Shown piece by piece: positions 49,536 through 56,819 of a DNA stretch of 56,819 nt. The notes under the pieces were generated by a model. The model searched no databases. It was not told the DNA's origin and saw only the letters and a program-made list of their open reading frames with translations. Origin of the DNA: an uncultured Clostridia bacterium (GTDB taxonomy: Bacteria > Bacillota > Clostridia > Oscillospirales > Acutalibacteraceae); the NCBI GenBank assembly GCA_947585965.1, contig CANPXK010000008.1, positions 1-56,819 of the forward strand. The letters run 5' to 3'. The position numbers were made by a program, and so were the translations under genes. Within the stretch, counting starts at the first letter, position 1, and each line of letters begins with the position of its first letter.

Positions 49536-50237
49536 ATGATATCATCTATATTAAAAAAATGGTGCAGAGAAAACGACATTGAAATAAATTCCGCACAGCT
49601 CGGTAATTTTGAAAAATATGCCATATTGCTAAAGGAATGGAATGAAAAAATGAATCTTACCGCTATAACAGATGATGAGGGAATTGCGGTTAAGCATTTC
49701 ATTGACAGTATATCCCTGCTCAGATTTGAGAATATAAAGGGCAAGATAATAGATATCGGAACGGGAGCGGGATTTCCGGGAATACCACTTAAAATAATGT
49801 GTCCGCAGATTGAATTGACGCTGCTTGACAGTCTTAATAAAAGGCTGATATTTCTTGACGAGGTTTGCAGACAGCTTTCGGTAGATGCAGAGCTTTTGCA
49901 CAGCCGTGCAGAGGAGGCGGCGCTTAAGGCTGAGTACAGAGAAAAATATGATATAGCCGTATCCCGTGCGGTTGCCAATTTGCCGGCACTTTGCGAATAT
50001 TGTATTCCTTATGTAAAATGCGGAGGAAATTTTATTTCCATGAAAGGTCCTGACGGAAACAAAGAGCTTGTTTCCGCAGAAAATGCAATAAAGCTGTTAG
50101 GCGGAGTTATGGAAAAGGTACACACACTAACCTTACCCGATGGCAGTGAGAGAACCGTTATATTTATAAATAAGCAGAAAAGCACTCCGGAAAAATATCC
50201 AAGACGAGGTCAGAAAATAAATAAAAATCCTCTTTGA
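49536..50237 (+). CDS. rsmG: 16S rRNA (guanine-N7) methyltransferase RsmG (GidB)
   Basis: SAM-dependent methyltransferase of 233 residues acting on G527 of 16S rRNA. SAM motif IIDIGTGAGFPGIPLKI, then LTLLDSLNKRLIFLDEV and AVSRAVANLPALCEYC. ATG at 49536 with TGAGG seven bases upstream; an in-frame TTG two codons earlier is not needed. Stop codon is directly followed by repeat array 3. Confidence 0.96.
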   Translation: MISSILKKWCRENDIEINSAQLGNFEKYAILLKEWNEKMNLTAITDDEGIAVKHFIDSISLLRFENIKGKIIDIGTGAGFPGIPLKIMCPQIELTLLDSLNKRLIFLDEVCRQLSVDAELLHSRAEEAALKAEYREKYDIAVSRAVANLPALCEYCIPYVKCGGNFISMKGPDGNKELVSAENAIKLLGGVMEKVHTLTLPDGSERTVIFINKQKSTPEKYPRRGQKINKNPL

Positions 50238-51120
50238 GCGGCGGCGGCGTGCCGGCACTGTCAATCCGTAATTATTTTACTCAGAATAATTAATCTATAG
50301 CTCGACCGTTAATTTACTCGATGAACAAGCGGGGTGCCCCCGCTGTCGGTTCGTAACTGCTTTACTCAAGCAAATCAGTCTTTGGCTCGACCATGAATTT
50401 ACTCGATGAACAAGCGGGGTGCCCCCGCTGTCAGTTCGTAACTTCTTTACTCAGGCAAATCAGTCCATGGCTCGACAATAAATTTACTTGATGAACAAGC
50501 GGGGTGCCCCCGCTGTCAGTTCGTAATTCCTTTACTCAGGCAAATCAGTCTTTGGCTCGACCATGAATTTACTCGATGAACAAGCGGGGTGCCCCCGCTG
50601 TCAGTTCGTAACTCCTTTACTCAGGCAAATCAGTCTATGGCTCGACCATGAATTTACTCGATGAACAAGCGATGAGTTTGTCATTTGTAGATGCGGAGCG
50701 GCTCCCCGGAGCCGCTCTCGACACTTTCTCCCGCACACCGACAGGCAGACTACCTATCGCGGAAACAGACTGTCCTCCACCAAAAAACAAGCGAACGCAA
50801 GTGAGCGACCCCGCGAATTGCCCGCGGGGGCTCCCCGCCAAAGCGAACGCAGTGAGCGGCGGCGTGCCGCCGCTGTCGGTTCGTAACTGCTTTACTCAAG
50901 CAAATCAGTCTTTGGCTCGACCATGAATTTACTCGATGAACAACAGATAAGTTTGTCATTTGTAGATGCGGAGCGGCTCCCCGGAGCCGCTCTCGACACT
51001 TTCTCCCGCACACCGACAGGCAGACTACCTATCGCGGAAATAGACTGTCCTCCACCAAAAAACAAGCGAACACAAGTGAGCGAAACCGCGAATTGCCCGC
51101 GGGGGCTCCCCGCCGCCCGC
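50238..51120. repeat. Structured composite repeat array 3 (A x5 - B - A - B)
   Basis: Longest array, starting at the base after the rsmG stop. Units A: 50238-50329, then four exact 85-bp steps (50330, 50415, 50500, 50585 to 50669), and one more at about 50857-50944. Units B: 50670 to about 50855 and 50945 to about 51116. The A palindrome here is GCGGGGTGCCCCCGC and the B hairpin is GAGCGGCTC-CCCG-GAGCCGCTC. Hypothetical proteins predicted in the array (starting MNLLDEQ) arise from repeat sequence and lack a stable frame. No other gene is seen between 50238 and 51311. Confidence 0.9.
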
Positions 51121-51158
51121 CGCTACTTTTTTTAACATGAAAAGACAACTTTGGTTGA

Positions 51159-51293
51159 TTGTAATGCCGTCAGGGGAATGTTATAATCTTATTACAAACG
51201 AAAGTTGATCAGTTTATGGTTACAAAGCTCAAGTAACAATACTGTATTATTGTTACCGACAATTATTTTAGGTAATGTTATAATCTCATTACA
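51159..51293 (+). promoter_or_regulatory. Control region of the XRE/ABC operon
   Basis: A 20-bp element AATGTTATAATCTTATTACA occurs at 51177-51196 and, with one change (T to C), at 51274-51293. Each contains a TATAAT -10; the first has TTGTAA 17 bp upstream. Between them is an inverted repeat GTAACAATA-ctgtat-TATTGTTAC (51233-51256). Likely autoregulatory operators of the XRE protein. Confidence 0.6.
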
Positions 51294-51311
51294 GATAAGG
51301 GTGTCAGGTTT

Positions 51312-51758
51312 ATGAATATAGGACTTAAAGAAGTGCGTCAGTCTGCAAGGCTTACACAGGAACAGCTTGCCGAAAAAATGAATGTTTCAAGACAGTCCGT
51401 GGCAAAATGGGAAAATGGGGAAAGTATTCCCGATATAGCAAAATGCTGCGAGCTTGCCAAAATATTTAATATGGAAATTGAGGACATAGCCTCAATGTTT
51501 ATTCAAAAATATGATACCGGATTGCCTCACCCGAAGAATAAATATTTATTTGGGGTAAGCAGAATAGTTGATAATAAAATCATACTGCCCGAAGAGGCTC
51601 TTAAGGTTTTTGAGCTAAAAAATGGCGACGACCTTATCGTATTGGGAGATATAACACAGGGTATAGCACTCCTGCCGAAAAAGGGATATAACGATTTTAT
51701 TTCGCTCGTCAATAATTTTGATGTTCTTGGAGAGGAAAAAAATGAAAACGGCAATTAA
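51312..51758 (+). CDS. XRE-family regulator with C-terminal AbrB-like region
   Basis: Protein of 148 residues. N-terminal helix-turn-helix (LKEVRQSARLTQEQLAEKMNVSRQSVAKWENGESIPDI) followed from about 75 by a SpoVT/AbrB-like swapped-hairpin segment (VSRIVDNKIILPEEALKVFELKNGDDLIVLGDI). Probably controls its own operon with the ABC exporter, whose ATPase gene overlaps its 3' end by 17 bp. Confidence 0.88.
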   Translation: MNIGLKEVRQSARLTQEQLAEKMNVSRQSVAKWENGESIPDIAKCCELAKIFNMEIEDIASMFIQKYDTGLPHPKNKYLFGVSRIVDNKIILPEEALKVFELKNGDDLIVLGDITQGIALLPKKGYNDFISLVNNFDVLGEEKNENGN

Positions 51759-52470
51759 GATAAATGACCTAACAAAGAAATTCGGAGATAAAACTGCTGT
51801 TGATAAAATTAACCTCGAAATATATGAGGGTGAGCTTTTCGGTCTGCTCGGTATAAACGGTGCAGGAAAAACAACGACCATACGTATGCTGACAGGTCTT
51901 TCGGCTGTTACGGACGGTGAGGCGGAAATACTCGGACACAGCATTAAAACCGATTTGCAGGAAATAAAGCCTCTGATAAATATTTCAACACAGGAAACAG
52001 CAGTTGCGGGTAACCTTACAGTCAAAGAAAACCTTGAACTTACAGCGAATATTTACGGTATGGATAAGTCGAATATTAAAGAAAGTATGGAAAAGATAAT
52101 ATCCTCATTGGAGCTTGACGAGGTAATAAACCAAAAAGCAAAAACTCTTTCGGGAGGCTGGCAAAGACGGTTAAGTATTGCAATGGCTCTTATTACAGAT
52201 CCTCGAATTGTTTTCCTTGACGAGCCTACACTCGGTCTTGATGTTATTGCAAGACGTGAGCTTTGGAAAGTGGTGGAAAATCTTAAGGGAAAGGTGACGA
52301 TTATTCTAACAACTCACTACCTTGAAGAAGCGGAGGCATTATGCGACAGGATAGCAGTTATGGCAAAGGGAAAGATAAAAGCACTCGGAACATCTGAGGA
52401 GCTTAAAAAATCCGTGGGTAAGGATAATATCGAGGACGCGTTTGTTGAAATAGTCGGGGGTGAGCAGTAA
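51742..52470 (+). CDS. ABC transporter ATP-binding protein (ABC-2 exporter type)
   Basis: ATPase of 242 residues from the ATG at 51742 (GGAGAGG upstream, inside the regulator gene). Walker A GINGAGKTTTIRML, signature LSGGWQRRLSIAMAL, Walker B IVFLDEPTLGLD, H-loop LTTHYLEEAE. Drug/lipid/antibiotic exporter subclass. Its stop overlaps the permease start (TAATG). Confidence 0.92.
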   Translation: MKTAIKINDLTKKFGDKTAVDKINLEIYEGELFGLLGINGAGKTTTIRMLTGLSAVTDGEAEILGHSIKTDLQEIKPLINISTQETAVAGNLTVKENLELTANIYGMDKSNIKESMEKIISSLELDEVINQKAKTLSGGWQRRLSIAMALITDPRIVFLDEPTLGLDVIARRELWKVVENLKGKVTIILTTHYLEEAEALCDRIAVMAKGKIKALGTSEELKKSVGKDNIEDAFVEIVGGEQ

Positions 52471-53234
52471 TGAGGGCAATAGCTTTTACATCAAGAAATA
52501 TAAAAGAACTTCTGCGTGATCCGATAAGCTATGTGTTTTGTCTGGGACTTCCGATTGTCATGCTCATTGTAATGACCCTGATAAACGATTCCATACCCGT
52601 TGCTCCGGGTACACCGAAAATATTTAACATAGAAAAGCTTACTCCTGCAATGTCGGTTTTTGCACTTACATTTATAATGCTGTTTGCCTGTATAAGGGTA
52701 TCCGGTGACAGGTCTTCCGAATTCCTTACGAGATTATATGCTTCTCCGATGAAAAGCAGGGATTATATAATCGGCTATACACTTCCGTTTAGTATTATAG
52801 CCCTGTTTCAGATAATAATAACATATGCAAGCGGGGAAATCATTGCTTTGATAAACGGCGAAAGCTTTAATATTATAAATGCACTTTTGTCCGTTCCGCT
52901 TTTGATTCCCTCTGTAATACTTTTTATAGGAACAGGTATAATCTTCGGAACAATACTTAATGCAAATGCCGCACCCGGAGTATGTTCGGCTGTAATTACG
53001 GCAACGGCAATACTCGGAGGAATATGGATGGACATTGACGCTATGGGAGGAGCATGGAAAACTGTATGCGGCTGTCTGCCGTTTTACCATAATGTAAAAT
53101 ATGCAAGATATGCACTTGAGGGAAATTTCACCGATATGCTGAATCCGCTTCTTATATGTTCTGCTTTTGCAGTGCTGATTTTTGTTGTCGCCGTCCTTAT
53201 TTTTTCGATAAAAATGAAGGCGGATAAAAGATAA
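52470..53234 (+). CDS. ABC-2 type transporter permease
   Basis: Membrane protein of 254 residues with six hydrophobic segments. RNIKELLRDPISYVFCLGLPIVMLIVM at the N-terminus and LTRLYASPMKSRDYIIGY in the first cytoplasmic loop are typical of ABC-2 permeases. Forms an exporter with the preceding ATPase; cargo unknown. Interrupts the usual rsmG-noc neighbourhood. Confidence 0.9.
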   Translation: MRAIAFTSRNIKELLRDPISYVFCLGLPIVMLIVMTLINDSIPVAPGTPKIFNIEKLTPAMSVFALTFIMLFACIRVSGDRSSEFLTRLYASPMKSRDYIIGYTLPFSIIALFQIIITYASGEIIALINGESFNIINALLSVPLLIPSVILFIGTGIIFGTILNANAAPGVCSAVITATAILGGIWMDIDAMGGAWKTVCGCLPFYHNVKYARYALEGNFTDMLNPLLICSAFAVLIFVVAVLIFSIKMKADKR

Positions 53235-53526
53235 AATCAGGAATTGAATATTCCAAAAAGTTTTCAACATCTTTTTTTGCAGATGTTGAAAACTTTATTT
53301 TTCCGGTTATATGAACAGTACCTTTATAATCCAATGAAAATTCGATAATTACTGCTTTTTTTAATGTTTTCCCGATACATGGAAAAAGGGTGTGGAAAAG
53401 TTAAAAAAATACTGAAAGAATGTTGAAAACTCAGCTAGATTGCTCACATTTTATTATTTATATCAATGACAGACTTTTACAAAATTCCCTTAATACGATA
53501 TGTTAATATTATATCAATGAAAGGGA
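53235..53526. promoter_or_regulatory. noc upstream region: long inverted repeat and DnaA-box-like cluster
   Basis: A perfect 16-bp inverted repeat (53257-53272 and 53281-53296, 8-nt loop) has TTTTCAACA in each arm and a T-rich tail, so it may also terminate the ABC operon. Two further 9-mers follow: TGTGGAAAA (53391-53399, complement TTTTCCACA, a consensus DnaA box) and TGTTGAAAA (53421-53429). Confidence 0.6.
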
Positions 53527-53535
53527 GTGGCGGCT

Positions 53536-54375
53536 TTGTTGTTGAATATCGGCGGCAGAAGAGTATGCGAAATACCTATTGTTCAGATAAGACCGTGCAG
53601 AATGCAGTCAAGAAAAAGTTTTTCCCATGAAAAGCTCAGGGAGCTTGCCTTAAGTATAAAGCAGAACGGTATACTTCAGCCTATAACCGTCCGCAGGCTG
53701 AGCTCTCTTGAATATGAGCTTATATCCGGAGAACGCAGACTAAGGGCGGCTGTTATGTGCGGAAATAAAAAAATTCCCTGTATAGTTCTTGACTGTTCCG
53801 ACAAGCAGGCAGAAATATATTCCCTTATTGAAAATCTTCAAAGATGCGATCTGAATTTTTTTGAGGAGGCAGAGGGAATACAAAGGCTGATGAAGGAGTA
53901 TGGTATGACAAAAACGGATACTGCCAAAAAGCTTGGAAAAAGACAGTCAACAATTTCCAATAAGCTGAGAATACTAAAGCTCGATGATGAGGAAAAGGAA
54001 ATTATTTTGAAGTATAATCTTACCGAAAGGCACGCAAGAGCACTTCTGAAAATAGAGGATACTGTTTTAAGGAGAATGATTTTGAGCGAGATAATTGAGG
54101 AAAGTATGAATGTCAGTCAATCGGAAAAGTATATAGATGAGGTACTTCGCCGGAAAAGCGAGGACAGACAGAAAAGCCAGAAGAAAAGGTTGGTAATTAA
54201 AAATATAAAGATATTTGAAAATACGATAAACAAGGCTGTTGATACAATGCGATCATCGGGAATAAACGCTGTTACAAAACAGACAGAAACGGATGAATTT
54301 ATAGAATTTACCGTGCGTATAGCAAAGTCAAAAAATAAACCCGTGGATGAGGAACAGAAAAACAAGACAGCATAA
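53536..54375 (+). CDS. noc: Noc-like ParB-family nucleoid occlusion protein
   Basis: ParB/Noc CTPase of 279 residues. An upstream GTG at 53527 touches the AAAGGGAG ribosome site, so TTG at 53536 (or 53539) is preferred. CTP-binding motifs GERRLRA and ENLQR, then a KorB-like helix-turn-helix region (KKLGKRQSTISNKLRILKLD, LTERHARALLKI, EIIEESMNVSQSE) closer to Noc than to Spo0J. The N-terminus (LLLNIGGRRVCEIP) is short and lacks a clear amphipathic membrane-targeting helix like Bacillus Noc. Upstream of parA-parB as usual. Confidence 0.85.
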   Translation: MLLNIGGRRVCEIPIVQIRPCRMQSRKSFSHEKLRELALSIKQNGILQPITVRRLSSLEYELISGERRLRAAVMCGNKKIPCIVLDCSDKQAEIYSLIENLQRCDLNFFEEAEGIQRLMKEYGMTKTDTAKKLGKRQSTISNKLRILKLDDEEKEIILKYNLTERHARALLKIEDTVLRRMILSEIIEESMNVSQSEKYIDEVLRRKSEDRQKSQKKRLVIKNIKIFENTINKAVDTMRSSGINAVTKQTETDEFIEFTVRIAKSKNKPVDEEQKNKTA

Positions 54376-54423
54376 TAAAGTGTACAAGTGAAAATCTTCA
54401 TTTCCCCTAACATAACGCAGGAA

Positions 54424-54447
54424 GTCGGGCATTGTGCCCGGCTTTTT
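54424..54447 (+). terminator. Intrinsic terminator of noc
   Basis: GTCGGGCA-ttg-TGCCCGGC followed directly by TTTTT. Confidence 0.92.
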
Positions 54448-54524
54448 GCGTTTCCAAAAAAATTACTCTAAATTGATTACAGCTATTTAAAATCAGGAAA
54501 AAATCTGATATAATAATAATACAA

Positions 54525-54540
54525 TGTTTCACATGAAACA
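54525..54540. promoter_or_regulatory. parS: parS site, one mismatch
   Basis: TGTTTCACATGAAACA differs from the consensus only at one central base. It lies just after a TATAAT (54509-54514) and 47 bp before the parA start, so ParB could bind in the parAB leader and autoregulate. Confidence 0.85.
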
Positions 54541-54586
54541 ATATATACTATCGGCTGAGGCTTTGAGCTGCCGGGGGGAATGGAAA

Positions 54587-55351
54587 TTGGGAAAGATAAT
54601 AGCAATAACAAATCAGAAGGGCGGAGTGGGAAAGACAACGACTGCCGTTAATCTAAGTGCAGGCTTGGGTAAACTGGGGAAAAAATGCCTTTTGGCGGAT
54701 GTTGACCCCCAGGGTAATGCTACAAGCGGAGTCGGTGTTGATAAACGCTCGATAAAATATTCCACTTATAACATTATCATTGACGGAATAAAGGCGGAGG
54801 ATGGCATATTACATACGCAATATGAAAATCTTGATATTCTTCCGTCAAGCATAGAGCTTGCCGCTGCGGATATAGAGCTTGCCGATACGGAGAAAAGGGA
54901 ATCAAGGCTTAAAAATGCACTTGCACTTATCAAGGGTAATTATGACTTTATAATTATAGACTGTCCTCCGTCACTCGGACTGATTACGACAAATGCACTT
55001 TGTGCGGCGGATACTATTCTTGTACCGATACAGCCCGAATATTATGCGCTCGAGGGTCTGTCGCAGCTTATGAACAGTGTGCGTATCATAAAAAGAAGAT
55101 TTAATTCCTACCTTGATATTGAGGGTGTCCTGCTTACCATGTATGACGGCAGACTTAACCTTACGCAGCAGGTCGTGCATGAGGTTAAGAGGTTTTTTCC
55201 GAGAAAGGTTTTTTCTTCGGTTATACCGAGAGGAGTAAGGCTGTCGGAGGCACCAAGCTTTGGTATGCCGATAATGTATTTTGATAAAAACTGCAAGGGA
55301 TCGTCCTCCTATATGGAGCTTGCAGAAGAAATAATTAATAACAATAAATAA
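54587..55351 (+). CDS. parA: Chromosome partitioning ATPase ParA (Soj)
   Basis: Walker-type ATPase of 254 residues. I place the start at the TTG at 54587 (GGGGGG upstream), giving MGKIIAITNQKGGVGKTTTAVNL as in all ParA/Soj proteins. An in-frame ATG at 54524 would put 21 unrelated codons, including the parS site, into the protein. Deviant Walker A KGGVGKTT with the signature lysine, Walker A' LADVDPQGNA and Walker B IIIDCPPSLG are all present. Confidence 0.95.
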   Translation: MGKIIAITNQKGGVGKTTTAVNLSAGLGKLGKKCLLADVDPQGNATSGVGVDKRSIKYSTYNIIIDGIKAEDGILHTQYENLDILPSSIELAAADIELADTEKRESRLKNALALIKGNYDFIIIDCPPSLGLITTNALCAADTILVPIQPEYYALEGLSQLMNSVRIIKRRFNSYLDIEGVLLTMYDGRLNLTQQVVHEVKRFFPRKVFSSVIPRGVRLSEAPSFGMPIMYFDKNCKGSSSYMELAEEIINNNK

Positions 55352-55363
55352 GAGGTGAGGTTG

Positions 55364-56227
55364 ATGGCTCCGAAAAGAGGAGGTCTTGGAAAAGGGCTCG
55401 ATCTGATATTTATGGAAAATGAAACAGATGACAGCAGCGGTGCGGTTACTCTTAAAATAAGCGATATCGAGCCGAACAGGGAACAGCCGAGACATGATTT
55501 TGACGAGGAGGCTCTGAGAGAGCTTGCAGACTCAATAGCACAGCACGGTATTCTTCAGCCGCTGCTTGTACGTCCGCTGCCGGACGGCGGATATCAGCTT
55601 GTGGCAGGCGAGAGAAGATGGAGAGCAGGCAGAATGGCAGGACTTACGGAGGTTCCCGTTATAATTCGTGAAATGACGGATTCCGAAATGATGCAGATAT
55701 CAATGGTAGAAAATCTGCAAAGAGAAAATCTTACTCCCGTTGAAGAAGCACTCGGATATAGAGTTCTTTCGGAGGAATACGGTCTGACACAGGAGGAAAT
55801 ATCAAAGACAGTAGGAAAGAGCCGTCCGGTTATAGCTAATGCAATGAGATTACTCAAACTTCCGCAGGCGGTTCTTGATATGGTGTCAAACGGAGAAATC
55901 TCCGCAGGTCATGCGAGGGCATTGTTGGCTTTTGAGAATGAGGAGCTTCTTATAAAAACCGCAGAAATGATAAAAAGCAATGATTTGACTGTGCGTGATA
56001 TAGAAAAGCTTGCAAAAAAAGCAAACGAGGAGCAAAAGACCGTCACGCTAAAAAGTACGGGAAGAAAATCATTTTATGATGAGGTGGAGCTCGCACTTAA
56101 CGAGCATCTCAGCCGAAAAGTAAAAGTAAAAAACAGCAGGGACGGAAACAGCGGTACTCTTGAAATAGAATTTTACAGCGAGGACGACCTTGCAGAGCTT
56201 GCAAAGCTGTTTGACAGGAATAATTAG
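55364..56227 (+). CDS. parB: Chromosome partitioning protein ParB (Spo0J)
   Basis: CTP-dependent clamp of 287 residues loading at parS. ATG at 55364 with AGAGGTGAGG upstream. N-terminus KRGGLGKGLDLIF (ParA-activating, basic), GERRWRAGRMAGL and ENLQRENL CTP motifs, helix-turn-helix EISKTVGKSRPVIANAMRLLKL, C-terminal dimerisation domain LEIEFYSEDDLAEL. Cotranscribed with parA (13-bp gap). Confidence 0.96.
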   Translation: MAPKRGGLGKGLDLIFMENETDDSSGAVTLKISDIEPNREQPRHDFDEEALRELADSIAQHGILQPLLVRPLPDGGYQLVAGERRWRAGRMAGLTEVPVIIREMTDSEMMQISMVENLQRENLTPVEEALGYRVLSEEYGLTQEEISKTVGKSRPVIANAMRLLKLPQAVLDMVSNGEISAGHARALLAFENEELLIKTAEMIKSNDLTVRDIEKLAKKANEEQKTVTLKSTGRKSFYDEVELALNEHLSRKVKVKNSRDGNSGTLEIEFYSEDDLAELAKLFDRNN

Positions 56228-56346
56228 GATAATCGTTTGTGCAGGCGTTGACAGTGAATTTATAAGGGTGTATAATTAATTCGGCAGATTGCAATTTTTA
56301 AGGTTTGTCGGTTAAAATAAGATATTTTTCAAAGGAGAAATGAAAA

Positions 56347-56819
56347 ATGATAGATATAAGGCTTATAAGAGATAATCCCGATGAGGTTAAGGCAAAAATC
56401 AAAAAGAGGGAAATGGATCTTGACGGTATCGTTGATGAAATAAGAGAGATCGACTCAAAGAAAAGGGAGCAGCTCGGCAAGGTTGAGGCTATGAAGGCAG
56501 AGCAGAATGCCGCAAGCAAGCAGATACCTCAGATTAAAAAAGCAGGCGGAGATGCTTCGGAAATAATGGCTAAGATGAAGGAGCTTGTCGCTGAAATCAA
56601 GGAGGGCGATAAGGCTGTTGCGGAGCTTGAGGAAAAGCAGAAAACTCTTCTTCTTTCACTTCCGAATCTTCCCGATGATGATGTTGCCGCAGGCGGCAAG
56701 GAGCAGAACGAACCTTTGCATTACTACGGGGAAAAGCCACAGTTTGATTTTGAAATGAAAAATCATGTTGAGCTTTGCGAAAATCTTGGTCTTATTGATT
56801 ATGAAAGAGGTGCAAAGAT
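56347..56819 (+). CDS. serS: Seryl-tRNA synthetase, N-terminal part (cut by window edge)
   Basis: First 157 codons of SerRS: MIDIRLIRDNPDEVKAKIKK, the long N-terminal coiled coil (about 30-105), then LPNLPDDDVAAGGKEQNEPL leading into the catalytic core (NHVELCENLGLIDYERGAK). AAAGGAG ribosome site. The 119-bp gap after parB is too short for a T-box leader. Confidence 0.97.
   Translation, partial: MIDIRLIRDNPDEVKAKIKKREMDLDGIVDEIREIDSKKREQLGKVEAMKAEQNAASKQIPQIKKAGGDASEIMAKMKELVAEIKEGDKAVAELEEKQKTLLLSLPNLPDDDVAAGGKEQNEPLHYYGEKPQFDFEMKNHVELCENLGLIDYERGAK

Noticed and set aside
50641-51110. Small proteins starting MNLLDEQ in repeat array 3
   Set aside because: They arise from junctions of units A and B, recur in different frames, and lack ribosome sites. 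The 85-bp period is not divisible by three.
54524-54586. ATG at 54524 as the start of ParA
   Set aside because: It would encode a parS site and 21 residues unrelated to ParA. The TTG at 54587 gives the normal ParA N-terminus and has a G-rich ribosome site.
56228-56346. T-box riboswitch upstream of serS
   Set aside because: The gap from parB is only 119 bp, and I see no T-box sequence or terminator in it.

Overview
The window is a replication-origin region from a low-GC Firmicute, most likely a gut Clostridium of the Oscillospiraceae/Ruminococcus type. The evidence is the block serS<-parB<-parA<-noc...rsmG, mnmG, mnmE, jag, yidC, yidD, rnpA, rpmH on the plus strand, divergent from dnaA, dnaN, yaaA, recF, remB, gyrB, gyrA on the minus strand. 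The Big_2-rich surface protein and the AT-rich codon use also fit. The species cannot be fixed from sequence alone. Genes left of about 40.1 kb run almost entirely on the minus strand and genes right of it on the plus strand, so both arms are transcribed away from the origin at 38.5-40.66 kb.

Layout. (1) 1-6054: a BceRSAB-type peptide sensing/detoxification module (response regulator, histidine kinase, ABC ATPase, 10-TM-type permease cut by the window edge). An AlbA/Schlafen-type ATPase-domain gene sits between regulator and kinase, and a 22-bp direct repeat flanks that gene. (2) 6.1-6.7 kb: structured repeat array 1. (3) 6.7-12.1 kb: a PrsA/SurA-like lipoprotein and a 1366-residue secreted protein with four carbohydrate-binding-like modules, a Pro/Ser/Glu spacer and nine Ig-like repeats. 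(4) 12.2-20.3 kb: mfd, pth and a cell-envelope glycosylation trio (GT39-like, FAD mutase/oxidoreductase, GtrA). (5) 20.5-25.6 kb: metY, a D,D-carboxypeptidase, a degenerate-looking metallophosphoesterase and ychF. (6) 25.6-28.8 kb: a small DUF6514-like protein, a LuxR-type regulator, and a YhhQ-type transporter overlapping a small radical SAM gene (possible queuine salvage). (7) 28.9-40.07 kb: the gyrA...dnaA block, interrupted by a thioesterase, a YcxB-like protein and two zinc-ribbon membrane proteins. (8) 40.1-40.66 kb: origin and rpmH leader. (9) 40.66-56.8 kb: rpmH...serS, interrupted twice, by an ECF sigma/anti-sigma pair and by an XRE-AbrB regulator plus ABC exporter.

How the parts work together. 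DnaA, DnaN, RecF and gyrase replicate the chromosome. ParA/ParB act on two parS sites seen here (47416 and 54525), and a Noc paralogue is present with a perfect Noc-type site at 35191. MnmE/MnmG and RsmG modify tRNA and 16S rRNA. YidC/YidD/Jag handle membrane protein insertion. DnaA-box-like 9-mers related to TTTTCAACA cluster in the dnaA-dnaN gap, in the dnaA-rpmH gap and, unexpectedly, upstream of noc.

The most unusual structure is a family of composite repeats in three arrays (6117-6693, 45031-45460, 50238-51120). An 85-bp unit A is iterated and joined to a longer unit B. The GC-rich palindromes inside the units change sequence between arrays but stay self-complementary, which suggests that a folded nucleic acid is being conserved. 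Each array abuts a stop codon, and two of them sit exactly where accessory genes interrupt the conserved origin gene order.
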